The notes under the pieces were generated by a model that worked only from the letters and a program-made list of their open reading frames with translations, was not told the DNA's origin and did no database searches. From positions 906,333 to 970,332 of the forward strand of contig LSYV01000021.1 of the NCBI GenBank assembly GCA_001584585.1: a DNA stretch of 64,000 nt, given 5' to 3'. Position 1 is the stretch's first letter. Each line of letters opens with the position of its first letter. This DNA comes from Gonium pectorale (Eukaryota > Chlorophyta > Chlorophyceae > Chlamydomonadales > Volvocaceae). The position numbers were made by a program, and so were the translations under genes. Shown in pieces: positions 1 to 12,000 of the stretch.

Positions 1-3000
1 GCCTCGCGCAGCTGGATGGCCAGCTAGCTGCCTTCGCGGCCCTGGTGGAGGGCGCCAAGGTGGGCACACGCACTGCACGTGGCATGATGGCGTTGTGTGT
101 CGCTGTAGTGCTTAGGGCCAGGGCCCTTCCGATGTTTGAGCCGGAGCGCGAAGAGCGTAACGCGTTCCTCGGGTGATATTAGATGTTTCAGCTCCATGAA
201 AGCTGCCGAGCCGCATACAGTCTTCTGATGGCGTTTCCCCGGGTCGCCCCGGCCGGTCCTTCCCGTGCCTGCCCAGGTGGGCATGGCCCGCGACGTGGTG
301 GGGCAGCTGCAGCGCATCAGCGGGCAGCAGAGTCGCATCCGGGACATGCGCCACAAGCTGGCGGCGTTCAGCGAGGTGCTGGGCAGGCAGGAGGCAGCGT
401 TCGGTGAGCTGCGCGCCGTTCACAGGTGCGCGCTCAGTGTCCGGCGGAGCGGGGCGGGGCGGGGTTCAGGAGGTCAGAGACGGGAACGCGGGTTAGGCGT
501 GGAAACGTTTAGGGAGGATGAAATAAACCAGATTGCATGGTATTTCCTGGAGCCAGCTTTGTGACTCAGCTGCGCACAGGGAACCTTCGTGCCTGTGCAT
601 GTTGTGTCGGGCCGTGGCCCCGTCTGTCGCACGCACGGGCTGACCGTGTCCCGTGCATCGTCTCGCCCCGCCCTCCCGCCCAGGCTGCCTGGGGCGTACC
701 GCGCGATGCTAGCGGAGGCTGTGCGCCGAGCCGCCTGGCACCAGCTGTACGTCGGGCAGGCGGGCAGGCTGTCGGAGCACATGGCGCGCTTCCGGGACAA
801 GGAGGCGGGCAGGCGGGCGGCCTTCTCGGCGCAGGCAAGTCGTGCCAGCGCGCCCCAAGCCTGAGATGTGGCATTGCAAGCTCCCCCATCTCTCGCCCAT
901 GACGCTTAACGCTTGACAGTCGTAAAAACTGTTGTCGGTACGTTTGCGCCACGGTGCTTCGTTTGGAGCCCCGCTGTCACCCCGCCCCTGTCGTCGCCCC
1001 TGCAGTAGCCGCGCCCGTGACTGTTCTGCAACAGTTGCATGAAGCTAGCCATTGTTTTGAGCACGCCGCATTGACACAACCACGGGCGCGTACACGTACC
1101 GGTGCGTCTACGCAGGTCTCCCGCTACCTGCCGCTCGACCTGCTGGCCCGCGCTGGCCTGGCCTCCGAGCCGCCCGCCTGCGTGGCCGCGGTGCCGCAGC
1201 CGCCCGTGCCCATCATTGGCGTCTCGCTGCCGGACCTGCAGCGCTTTGCCTACTTGGACGAGCGCCGCCTCTCCAGCAGCACCAGCTTGCGCGCCTCCGC
1301 CTCGCTCGGCTCGGCGCTGGCTGCAGCAGCGGCCGGTGCGGCAGCGGGGGCGGCGGGCGCGCCGCCGCAGCGCTCGCAGCACAGCCTGCCGCTCGGCACG
1401 TCGCCAGACGCAGCGGCGGCGGCCCACCCGCGCCACCAGCATGCCCACCCCCATCACTCGCACCATCATAGTCACCAACACCACTCGGCCAGCGCAAGCC
1501 GCCTGACCGCCGCCGGCTCCATGTCGCAGCAGCAGCACTCTGCGGCAGCCTTCCCGGGCACGGTGGCGGTCCTCGACGCGGACCCAGGGCCTCCTCCGGA
1601 CCCCGTGCATAGTGAGTGGGCAGGGGATCTGCACTCGTGCAGAGCACTCTGGCCTAAACGGTTTGCCGCCCGGCCCGCGGCTAGTCCCGTGACGTGTGCC
1701 GATGTTCGGTGATTGCATTGAGAGCCAAGGGTTGCGAATTATGTTCAGTTTATGCGCGCCGGAAACGCCCTCGCTCTTCCTCGCGCCTTCGCTGCACACC
1801 TGCAGCGCTCGAGCTGGAGAACGCCCGACTGCGGGCCGAGCTTGCCAACCACATAGCCGCCGCGGCGATCCGTGAGCTGACGGAAGCGCCGCCACCGGCC
1901 GCGGCTGCGGCTGGCGGGGCAGCCCGTGGCGGCGGCGAGGCGCGGCAACAAGGGCCGCAGGCCACGGGCGAATCGTCTGGCGCGCAGTCTGCAACGCTGG
2001 CAGGTCCGCAGCAGCGGGCGTCGTCCGGCGCCGGCGCCGCTGCGCCGGCTCCTCAAGGGGCGTCGCCGGCGGGTCGGCGCGACCCCGCGGAATTCGTGGC
2101 CGCGATGCAGCGGGCGCTTGGCATGAAGGACGACCTCATAAGGCAGCAGCAGCGTGAGATGGACACGGCGGCGGCGCGTGCGGCGGTGCTGGAGCAGCGC
2201 ATCGCGCAGCTGGAGGCGGCGCTGGCGGGGCGTGCGCCGCTGCCGGCACCATGGTCGAAGGCGGAGGCAGCGGAGGCGGAGGTAGCGGAGGCGGCAGCAC
2301 ACGATGCTGTAGAGGACAGCCAGGATGCCGCTACAGCTGCTGCAGCTTGCAGTGAAGGCGCAGAGAAGCAGCCTGCGGAGGCAGCAGCGCCGGCGGGACC
2401 GGTCGAGCATGAGGAGCCCGGGGGGAGGAGCGCCGCTGCAGATGCCCCGCTTGGAGCAGCGGCCGGGCCGATGGCTGGCAGCTCGCATGGTGACCGGACA
2501 GCTGCCCGCGCGGACCGCGCTGTCGACGACTCAGCAGCGACTGGTAGGCACGGCAGCGCATCCGACGCAGAGGTCGGGACAGGCGGCGGTCCGGAGACCG
2601 TTGCTGGGAGCAGCTCACCGGCAGCGCCAGCGGCGCCCGTCGTGTCGCAGTCGCCCTTTGCGCTGCCGGTTGCGCAGCAGCAGCCGGTGCCGCTGCCGCA
2701 CGCACTGCAGCCGCAGCCGGCACGTGAGGACCAGGCGGGCCGGCAGTCGCCAGCTGTTTCCCTCCTCGGCCAGTCGATAGCTGCCGCGGCGGCTGCGTCC
2801 GCCGCTGGTCGTTCCGGCCTTCAGTCCAACGCCGCCGACGTGGCGCCCGTGCATCAGGCCGCGGCGGCTGCAGCAGCGTCCGTAGATTCCGAAGCCGCTC
2901 CGGCCTCGGCTCCGTCGGCGCCGCAGCCATTGCTGTTGCCGATCGCCGCAGCGGAGGGGCCCCAGCGGGGCTACTCGGGGCCGCAGGCCATCCCCAGCGC

Positions 3001-4962
3001 GCCTGCTGCACGCCGGCGTGCAGGCGGAGTTGCTGCCGGCGTCGGCCTGCACAGCTCTCCTTACGAGCATCATGGCATGCCGGCCGCGATGCCCTTAGGC
3101 TCGCTTCCGTTTGCCACGTCCCTGCCGTCGGGTGCGGGCTCCATGGTACCAGGTCGCCTGGCGTCGTCTCCCAGCGGAGGGATCGGGCTGGGCCTGGCTC
3201 TGGGGNNNNNNNNNNNNNNNNNNNNNNNNNNNNNNNNNNNNNNNNNNNNNNNNNNNNNNNNNNNNNNNNNNNNNNNNNNNNNNNNNNNNNNNNNNNNNNN
3301 NNNNNNNNNNNNNNNNNNNNNNNNNNNNNNNNNNNNNNNNNNNNNNNNNNNNNNNNNNNNNNNNNNNNNNNNNNNNNNNNNNNNNNNNNNNNNNNNNNNN
3401 NNNNNNNNNNNNNNNNNNNNNNNNNNNNNNNNNNNNNNNNNNNNNNNNNNNNNNNNNNNNNNNNNNNNNNNNNNNNNNNNNNNNNNNNNNNNNNNNNNNN
3501 NNNNNNNNNNNNNNNNNNNNNNNNNNNNNNNNNNNNNNNNNNNNNNNNNNNNNNNNNNNNNNNNNNNNNNNNNNNNNNNNNNNNNNNNNNNNNNNNNNNN
3601 NNNNNNNNNNNNNNNNNNNNNNNNNNNNNNNNNNNNNNNNNNNNNNNNNNNNNNNNNNNNNNNNNNNNNNNNNNNNNNNNNNNNNNNNNNNNNNNNNNNN
3701 NNNNNNNNNNNNNNNNNNNNNNNNNNNNNNNNNNNNNNNNNNNNNNNNNNNNNNNNNNNTGGCGCCAGCGCCGGGCGCGCCGACGGGGGAGGCGCAGGCG
3801 CAGCGGCGGCGAGGGCCGAGCCGGCGCCGGTCGGGCCTTGCGGGAGAGCAACAGCGGCCTCGGGGGTGGCAGTCGGAGTGCCAGCGGGAGTGGCCTTGTA
3901 AGCACGAGCGTGCGCCGGAGTGAGAGCGGAGCCGGGACAGGGGATGCAGACACGCAAACCACCTCCGGCGGGCACGTGTCGGCGATCTCGCCGTCGGCAC
4001 GGTGCCAGCGCCAGTCGGGTGATGGCAGCAGCGGCGACGGCGCTGGCGGCGGCGCAAGCAGCAGCGGAAGCAGCAGCAGCGGGCTGCAGTTCAGGCCCTC
4101 CTGGTCCGTCATGCAAGCAGACTGCCTACGCACGACCGGCGGTGCCGGTGTGGCCGCCGGGCCTGTGGCAACCGAGCCTTCGGCAGCAGCCGGCGCGCTC
4201 GCTGCTGCCCTGGCGGCCGGCGTGAGTGGCAGTGCCAGCAGCGGCAGCGCAGTTGCGAAGGACCCAGTGACATGCAGCCTCACCAAGCAGGAGCCCAGCG
4301 GCGGCGCTGGCGCGGCGGCGGCGGGTGAGGCGGCGGATGCAGGTCCTCAAGCGCGCTTGGCGCCTTCCGCTGGGGCCATTGTCGCGGCACCGAGTGGGGA
4401 TTCGCACGCGGCTGGGAGCGTTGAGCAAAGGCTTACTGCCGCGGTGGTGCATTCGGAGGGCCTGGGTGACGAGAGGGCCGGTGACGCGGACACGGTCGAT
4501 CCCCAGTCGGACGTGAGGAACGACGTGCGCGTCGACGCTAACGGCCCCAACTGCGACGCTGAAGTGGAGGACATGGCAGCGGAGGATCTGCCTGACATAG
4601 ATGAGGTCATCGACGGCAGTGGCGCTTGGGAGGTCACATCCGCAGGGGCTCCTGTGGCGGCTGGCGGGGACGAGGAGTCGCCGTCCCAGAGCCTCCTCCT
4701 GCAGCAGCAGGCGGCCGGGGACGCAGCGTTGGCGCCGGCGCTTGCTTTGGTACCGAGCGGCGGCGGTGGCACAGCGGCGGCTGGGGGAGAGGGTCTGTTG
4801 GCCTATCGCGCAGAGGATGAGGGCGGCGCCGGCGGCGCTGCCACTGTGTCGAGCAGCGGCGTGCTTGATGGATCTCAGATGCAGCTGTTGGATCCCACGT
4901 CGTCTGGGTATGAGTCGGTGGGGTCGGTGATGTCCGCGTCGGCGGCGGGGGCGGGGGCGTGA
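1..4962 (+). CDS. ATG11-like autophagy scaffold, 5' end outside window, interrupted by gap
   Basis: Exons read in phase: 1-59, 277-425, 684-834, 1116-1611, 1806 to the gap at 3206, then 3760-4962 to the stop. The stretch in exons 3-4 (AYRAMLAEAVRRAAW, then LYVGQAGRLSEHMARF, then RYLPLDLLARAGLASEPPAC) resembles, from memory, the ATG17-like region of plant ATG11, where a similar run precedes a 'P-x-D-[VL]-L-A-x-x-G-L' segment. ATG11 is a cytosolic coiled-coil scaffold of the ATG1 kinase complex. After it come His-, Ala- and Gln-rich runs, a coiled coil (ELENARLRAELANH; AAVLEQRIAQLEAAL) and a long Ser/Gly/Ala/Glu-rich tail containing EDLPDIDEVID. The intron after exon 3 has a GC donor (CAG|GCAAGT). 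Frames on the two sides of the gap differ, so an intron or unknown sequence lies inside it. I do not see the C-terminal ATG11 domain; it may be in the gap or absent. The family call is moderately sure. Confidence 0.62.
3206..3759. other. Assembly gap (554 N)
   Basis: Run of N inside the large exon of the ATG11-like gene. The coding frame is open on both sides but differs between them, so the gap hides either a splice event or a size error. Confidence 0.99.
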
Positions 4963-5414
4963 GCAGGAGGAGCGGTAAGGGGCGGCGGGAGCGAAGAGCG
5001 CGGCGTTGCGTGGCGTCGGGTGTTATGCTGTGTGGGCAGTCGGGTAGGAGCGGAGTGAGAGTGGGAGAGCGAGAGCAAGGGAGGGGAAAGGCCAGCGGAT
5101 GCAGCGAGCGGCAATAAACCTGGAAGCTGGGGCCGTGGCCCGGGGCCGGACGCAGCGCGGTGCGTGGCACATGAGGGAGGGCGCCGTAAGAGTATCCACT
5201 TTGATCCGTGGTATGTGCTGAGGTGACGATGGCTTGAAGGACTCGCCGAGGAGCTGCGCCAGCGGTGGACTTGCCCCTGGGCCGTCTCGAGGTAGTAACT
5301 CCTTGGGCTGGTGGCTTCTTGGGCGGGTTCTTATGGCCTTGTCGCCGACCGCTTGGTTTCGGCCCTTTTCCCGTTGCGTGGCATGTCAGCTGCTGCTTTT
5401 GCCATTAGCCACTT

Positions 5415-5419
5415 TGTAA
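5415..5419 (+). promoter_or_regulatory. Candidate polyadenylation signal TGTAA
   Basis: TGTAA, the usual chlorophyte polyadenylation signal, about 450 bases after the stop of the ATG11-like gene. It would end a 3' UTR of ordinary length for these algae. Confidence 0.5.
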
Positions 5420-5470
5420 GCATAACGCGTCTCGCTGTGCGGTAGGGAAAGCCTGTGCGCACCGCCAGGC

Positions 5471-5533
5471 GCGTGACGGCCAATGCGCTTACCGATCTGC
5501 GTCTCGGGCGTAAGCCAGCATTGGCCGTCACGC
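5471..5533. repeat. Perfect 16-bp inverted repeat (hairpin)
   Basis: GCGTGACGGCCAATGC at 5471-5486 is exactly mirrored by GCATTGGCCGTCACGC at 5518-5533. Pairing continues inward: GCTTAC follows the left arm and its complement GTAAGC precedes the right arm, with a two-base bulge. It lies just beyond the TGTAA of the ATG11-like gene. Confidence 0.9.
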
Positions 5534-6771
5534 CCACCTTGCGCCGGACGCTTGCCGCTTGCTGCTCGTGCCAGTCTATAGGTGCGGCGGTACGCGGACT
5601 TTCCATGCACCGCCCAAGGTCTGTACCATAGTCCGCGGCGTGTGTAGTACACTGGGAACTGAGGAGCGGTATGGGAGCGTCGTAGTCGCGCTCGGGTGTC
5701 TCCGGGCGAGTGCGCGATGTAACGTCCGCGCTGATGGTCAGGGCTGTCAAGAGTGGCTGCAGAAGTGTTGGGTGCAGGATTGTCTGTACCTCTCGGCGGA
5801 CGCTAGAGGATTGGCTGCGGCTGTCTTCATTCGGTAGAATGACTGCAACTGACCGTTTGCTGAGGCTGCGCCGCGAGTAAGCGTGGTCGCCAAAGACTCA
5901 CCTGATCTTCTTTTGATGGTTTGCCGCAGGCGCGGGTATCGCCCCCGCGCCGAATGGTAGACAGCTGCAGGTGGGTGCCTGTTGCAAGTGGTTGGCACAA
6001 CAGCAAGCAAGCCCCACCGGGTGTGTGAAGCGGATTGACCTATACTTAAGCAATTTCTTCCTTCACGGCAGGCCCCCAATCAGCAATCCAATTTTGCTTT
6101 GGGGATTCGTTTTGTACATTATAGTTTTGGGTTCTGGTTCTACCTCGTGTACGTCTTCCCGTTTTGTTGCAGTGACCGTAGGCCTTTTGGAACCGGCAGG
6201 TCGCCCGTGCGCCGAGTCCTTGCCGGCATTTCCTATATTCTGGGCGTGCTTGCCTTGCAAGCGCACCACCAAAAATATGATCGACGTTATATCCTTTTGC
6301 CGTGCGTACAGTGTCGTCCTTGCTAAGTTAGGGTTGCTGTCCTTTCCACGCTCTCTGGGAGTGTGTTTGTTGCCAGTGGGAATTGCAGTACAGTAGTACG
6401 GGGCAACAGCTCACTGAGGCCGACTGCTGGAGCGGATACCGTAGTACTGATGGCAAGCGCGTAGGAGGGCAGGCGTCTTCTGAGTCACAAGGCAGCCTAT
6501 GTCTGTCGGTGCACGGCCGGCTGCCATGTAAGGATGAGACTTGCATGCTTGTAGCCCGCCACTCAAGACCACGCCGGCGCCAGGGACCCGAAGTTCAATC
6601 CTCAGGACCCAATGATATGTAGGCGTCCAGGGTGGACGGGCTGGGTGCGCCCCGGTCCGGTAAACGCTGAGCGCCGACGGACCGGTAACAGAGACAACCA
6701 AGCACGCACAACAACTCCAGTCCCACCAGTTGATTGCGAAAACGTCTGGAAAGCTGTGCCCTCTGGAGTAC

Positions 6772-6831
6772 ATGGGACGTTGGCTCAGTTGCTTGGCTTG
6801 TCGTATACCAACCCGCCGGCCCTTTTTATTC
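6772..6831 (+). repeat. Dispersed repeat R1, 5' half
   Basis: CATGGGACGTTGGCTCAGTT followed by CTTGTCGTATACCAACCCGC; closely matches the start of the copy at 51703. Confidence 0.55.
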
Positions 6832-6960
6832 AACACAACCATAACTGATGCCTGAAGGGTACGGCAGCCTTCTGTGCTACCGCACCTGGATTGCGTCCGT
6901 GCCTCTGTGTGCCACACGATGGGGATTGAAAGCAAGCATCTAAGCCGGTCGTTGGGGGAC

Positions 6961-7018
6961 GGGACGAACGTCACATGCCTTGAATTGTACCCGCCCGCCC
7001 TACTACAAACGTCGCGCC
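6961..7018 (+). repeat. Dispersed repeat R1, partial copy
   Basis: GGGACGAACGTCACATGCCT, then TTGTACCCGCCCGCCCTA; matches the minus-strand reading of the copy at 16161-16278. Confidence 0.6.
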
Positions 7019-7466
7019 TATTGCAGATTTCCCTCAGTCGCGAGCAGCCTTGGCGGCCAAGCCGTGGTCCAGTGCTGCCTCCCCTGCCTAGCAAGAAGCC
7101 GTCGCCAGTATGGTTTTCCCCGCAGGGCATTGTGTACATGGAAGGAAAAAAGAGAAAGAGGGAGGCACACGGACAACTACGGGCAAAAGGGGGTTCCCCG
7201 CATGCAACCCGATTGAGCCCTGTCATCTGACCGCCCTGTAATGCAACATGGGAGGCGCCCGAAGCGCGGTGTAGGGGTACGGGGGGGGGGGTACGGCCAC
7301 ATGGGCAAATGTGCAACTCGCCAATTCTGCACAAAAGTCCTCATCGCCTCCCCTAATACCCCAAATGCCTAATACTCTTCTTTCTCGCAATAACATTATT
7401 TTGTGACCGCTTGCTTGCCATTCTGAGTATAGTCTTCTACGCGTCCCGGGGCCATAGCATTGTGAG

Positions 7467-8188
7467 ATGGCGGAAATCCCACCCCCTGAAATTAACGTGG
7501 AGTCCAGGCAGCTGACGGTGTGTACCTCCCGGAACATGGCCACGGAATTTCTTTCAAAGACCCTGGCCGACAGCTCCAAGAGCACAGCAGTCAAGGATGA
7601 AGAACTAACACACATGTACACGTTTGCGCAGGAGCTGAACGAGCAGAAAGACGCGCTTCTCTCGAAGGTTGCGACCCTGAAGAAGGAGCTCCAAGACTGG
7701 CGGACAAAGCTTGACACGCAGGTCAAGACTTACCGAGCGGTAAGGGGCGTTTTACGTTCCTGGGCAACCCTTATGGCATCCCCGAGCCCGTACTTCACCA
7801 CGCGCCATCTCGCTGTAGGAAGTGGGTGACCTGCGGAAGACTCTGAACACCGAGGTGGAAGGGCTCCGAGCGGAGTTCATGGAGCTGAAGACCGCGTTGA
7901 AGCAGCAGCTGGAGCTCACAGCGGGCCTCGCGTCTCAGGTACGGTACCTTGGGCGGTGGTGCGAGGCGGGAACCCAGTCCCTCCTCATGCAGGCCCGCAA
8001 ACCGCCATCGGTCCGTAGCACCGGCTGAGGAGCTTCTGTGCGCCCGACCTGCCAGGAGGTGCCTTAACTTCAACGAGAGGGCCTTGCCTCAAATCTGGTG
8101 TGCTGTTCCTCCCCCATCCCGTGTTCTTCCCTTACAGGAGGTGGCCGACGCTGAGGCTCGCCTGGCGCAGATCTCGTCACAGCAATAA
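7467..8188 (+). CDS. Small coiled-coil protein, function unknown
   Basis: Three exons, 7467-7739, 7819-7938 and 8138-8188, all joined in phase 0 with GT-AG introns (one donor is GTACGG), give 147 residues. The start ATG follows a short leader with no upstream in-frame extension. From about residue 40 to the end the protein is a heptad-rich helix (EELTHMYTFAQELNEQKDAL, KVATLKKELQDWRTKLDTQV, LRKTLNTEVEGLRAEFMELK). No signal peptide, membrane segment or catalytic motif is visible. Size and composition would suit a small structural subunit, for example of cilia or a tethering complex, but nothing in the sequence proves this and I do not recognise the family. A TGTAA lies 95 bases after the stop. 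Confidence 0.82.
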
Positions 8189-9065
8189 GTAGCGCGGCGT
8201 GGTTGCAGAACAGCAGGGACGTCTGAGCAGAGACAACGTAGCTGGTACCGTGTGAACCCGAGGAGCGTAACATTGTGAATCGTGTAAGCGGAGCGGAGCT
8301 TGGGCGTTCCTCCTCACAGATGGCCAGTGTCGGCCCCATACGATTATACCGTACGGGCCGGACCTGTGCATGGACCGCCCGCATCGGTGTATGTTGCCTA
8401 GCGGCAAGGCCGCCTCGTTTCTTGTGCGAGGCAGCAATGACCGCCAGCGCCTTCGAGATTCACCCCAGAGGTGGTGAGCATGCATGGCCCGTATTGCTGG
8501 CAGCACTCGGCTCGGGGCTGTGGCACGTGCAAGGAAGCATGAGCGCCCGAGAGGCCGAAGCTTGCGGGTTCAAGTGTGGCCAGGCCGGTAGGGCGCTGGT
8601 GCCCTACCCTGCAGACCTGCTTTTGCCAAGCAATCTACTGCGGTTCGTAGAGTGCCTATCGATAGCTGAGTGGCGTGGAAGTGCCTTTCCGAGCTGATAA
8701 TGTTCGTATGCTTGGCGGAACAGGCCGTTCGCGTACCCTTCTTGCTTCAGTTTGGGGTCTCTTTTGCAGCATTCCGCATTCAAATGCGTGTAGACACGGC
8801 GTTGTGAAGGGCTCACGGGGGCGTGATGCATGTGGTATGCGAGGGGGTCCTCAGGAGAGGGGTCTCGATGGCCGGGTTAGGCGCGGGCTTCGGGCCACAC
8901 GGTCGCGTACGGCCAGTGAACCGGTTTGCGCCACGTGTGCCAAATAATATCTGTACATACAAGTGAACCTGGAATCGAGTGTCTACCGTTTGAGGCCCGC
9001 AAGTCTTTTGCATGTTCAATCGACTTCTTCCAGCGATACTCTAGGTCGACGTTCACTTCTCAAAA
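8189..9065. other. Intergenic region, nothing recognised beyond the TGTAA
   Basis: Holds the 3' UTR of the coiled-coil gene and presumably the promoter and 5' UTR of the ABC1 kinase gene. No convincing exon, RNA gene or repeat seen. Confidence 0.55.
8283..8287 (+). promoter_or_regulatory. Candidate polyadenylation signal TGTAA
   Basis: TGTAA 95 bases downstream of the coiled-coil gene's stop codon. Confidence 0.5.
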
Positions 9066-12000
9066 ATGCAACACGCTTTGCGTAAAGGGTTTAGAGCACC
9101 GGGTCCAGCACGCCTGGGGCGACAGCCTGGCCTGCCCATTTCTTGCCGAGCGAGCACGACGTCAGCCCCTGGCGGGCCTGGCGCGTCCTCACGAGCGGGT
9201 CCCAGCTACTCGTCCGGGTGGAGCAGCTCTGCCAGCGACGGCTCAGCTTCTGCATCAACATCTACATCGTCCTCGTCTTTGGATGACCCCGGCAAGCGCG
9301 CCGCTCAACTGCGGGAGCTGGTCCAGGAGACCATCCGCATCACCACCTCGACCGGCCCGCGCGGCTTCTTCCGCGCGGTCCAGGCAGCGCAGTCCGTGGC
9401 GCAACTCGCGGCCGAGTACCTGGCCCAGGGCAGCGTGGATCCCCCGCCCGTCTTCCTGCGAAAGCTCTTTGAGAAGCTCGGTGAGGGGGAGACGCGGGGT
9501 GTGGGGGTGACGGAGGCGGCGGGCTGAGGAGTCCAGGATTTTGCGTGTCGCAGAGGTGGGCCATGCTGCACCCTTCGGCCTCATGGTTGAGGTCTGTGGG
9601 AGGTTGACCACGCCTCTGGCATGGGCGTTCCTGGACTCGGGCTGCGGCAAGGCGAAGCCAAGAAGTGACGTCCCAGACTTGACACACCATGCCCGTAACC
9701 CAAACGGCCGATTCGGCCTCTTCCCAGAGGCAGCAGTAATCGATGTCACGGCCACAATGAAGCGCTGGCCGAACGCCATGGTGCCCGGGATGTGTGCGCC
9801 CGCGCCGGCACGGGCTCCACCCGTCCGTCGGGCTGCATCCGTCGGCTATCGGCGTCCGCAAAACCCACAAATCGGTAACATGTTGTGACAGCGGTGCGCC
9901 TCCCCCCCCCCAACCATTCACCCAACGCCTTGCCGTCTGCTGGTCGCAACCTTACACCCGCCACTGCACGGACGCTCCTGGGTGCCCTGGCTTCGTGGGG
10001 CGCTGCCCGGACTTCCAGCGTAAAGCTGCCCGGCACTGGGTCGCGCTTGCTTTGTGCTCAGGGCGGGGCGGCACGGCGAGGGGCCGCGATCGCTGGGTGC
10101 TACGCTGCTGGGTGCCCCCGCCCCCCTCGCCGGCCGCTGCTTGCTCCCCCCGCGCACCCTTTTTGCTGCTTGGCGCGCACAGCTCCTCTGCAAACCCGCC
10201 GATGAGGGAGAGCGGACGCCACCCGTCGCACCACCAGGCGCCGTTGGTGTGCGCCGTTCGTTTACTGCGGCGGGCCCACCCTTGATCCTTCCTCTGTATG
10301 CCCCTGTCCTCCGTCAGACGTGGCGCCTAACCCGGTAGACTGTGCCTCTGCCCGCTGCTCCTGCAGCCACCTGCTTGCCCCTCGCCTCTCGCATAGCCGC
10401 TGGATCTGCTTCCTCTTCCTCGCTTTGCTCGCCTAGCCTTCAGTAACCCGGTGTGAATCTACCCCCCCCCCCCACTCCCCCTCCTGCCCCCGCCGCCCCC
10501 TCCCCCTCCCCCTCCTCCCCCCCGCCGCCCCAGGCGCCACGTACATCAAGCTGGGCCAGTTCATCGCCTCCTCGCCCTCGCTCTTCCCGGATGAGTACGT
10601 GCTCGAGTTCCAGAAGTGCCTCGACAAGACGGAGCCCGTGCCCTACTCCGTCATTGAGCGCATCATCGAGCAGGTGCGGCGAGTGTGCGTGTGCGTGTGT
10701 TGGAATATGGGAGTGTGTGGTGTGCTCTGTATGCTTTATACGATCCATGCAAATGGTGTGTGTGCGTGTGTGTGCGGGCGGGCTTGTCCATGCCGGTAGG
10801 GGTTGTGTGAGTGTGAGGGAAGGTGGCGTCGGTGGTAGCGGACTGACGATGGGCAGGGGCTCGTCGTCACCCCTGCCCCGTTAGAGCTAGCCTCGTCACG
10901 CGGGTGCGCACGGCGGCCCACGACGGCGGCCTGCCTGGCGCGCAATCCCGCAACGCCGGCAACTGACACTCTCCATCCCCCTCCCCCGGCCTTCCAAACC
11001 CCCTTCCCCCCGGCTGTGTGCACGCAGGAGCTCCGGCAGCCCTGGACCAACGTGTTCTCCTCCATCGACCCCACCCCGCTGGCCAGCGCCTCGGTGGCGC
11101 AGGTGCACGCCGCGGTGCTGCGGGCGTCGGGCAAGCAGGTGCGTGAGCGCCCCACCTGAGTGGCCCCGCCCCCTGAACCCGTCCCCCGCCGAGGACCTGC
11201 CCGCCTGCGCGTGAATTCGAGCTGGACGTGAGTCCTACGCATGAATGCGCATCCTTGGTCAAGACGTTTATTTGTTGTAGGGCTCGGGCGGGCGCAGCGG
11301 TGCGCGTCCCGCCTGCTTTCGTCCACTCCCCCTTCCTTCCCGCGGTGTTGCGCTCAAAAAGGGGCGCCCCGCCCTGGCGGTTGGCATCCTATGCGCTATC
11401 CCTCGTCTGCTGTGGCCCCGCCGGCTGTGCTGCGCGCCATCCCCAGACTTGCCCGGCCTCGGCCCGTGCCCCCCGCTCCGCTGCCGCCGACCGGTCGGTC
11501 CACAGGTGGTGATCAAGGTGCTCAAGCCGGGCGTGGAGGACGTGCTCACCGCCGACCTGTCCTTCGTGTACCTGTGTTCCCGCTTCCTGGAGTTTGTTCA
11601 GCCCGAGCTGGGGCGGCTCAGCCTGGCGGGCGTGCTGGCTGACATGCGGACGAGCATGATGGCCGAGGTGGACTTCACGCAGGTGACCCACGGGTCGGGA
11701 TATGGTGCGCGATTGGTTGGGGTGCGTATGGGCATGGGGAGGGTGGATTCACGCAATAGGGGGGCTTGTCGACGTGCTGGCAGGCATGTAGAGAGGCGAG
11801 TTTATGGATTTTTCATCCGCAAGGCCGCTCCCATGCTCGCATGTCAGTCTTCATGCTGGCGGGGCTTCACACTCCACCCGCTCCCCCGGCCCGCCCACCA
11901 CAGGAGGCCGTGCACATCGCCCAGTTCGCCAACTTCCTGGACACGCGCGGCTTCCGCTCGCTGGCCACCACGCCCTTCGTGTACAAGCAGTTCTCGTCCA

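Larger units (their letters stand above)
4963..7466. other. 3' UTR and intergenic sequence, no gene recognised
   Basis: Contains the 3' end of the ATG11-like transcript, the TGTAA, the 63-base inverted repeat and two partial copies of dispersed repeat R1 (6772-6831 and 6961-7018). Open frames here lack the codon bias of neighbouring exons and show no recognisable protein. A G-homopolymer lies near 7270, shortly before the next gene. Confidence 0.6.

Noticed and set aside
906..4286. Long minus-strand open frames opposite the ATG11-like exons
   Set aside because: Arg/Pro-rich shadows of GC-rich coding sequence; no splice-consistent structure or recognisable domain.
10453..10533. Pro-rich open frame before ABC1K exon 2
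   Set aside because: It is the C-rich polypyrimidine tract of the intron acceptor.
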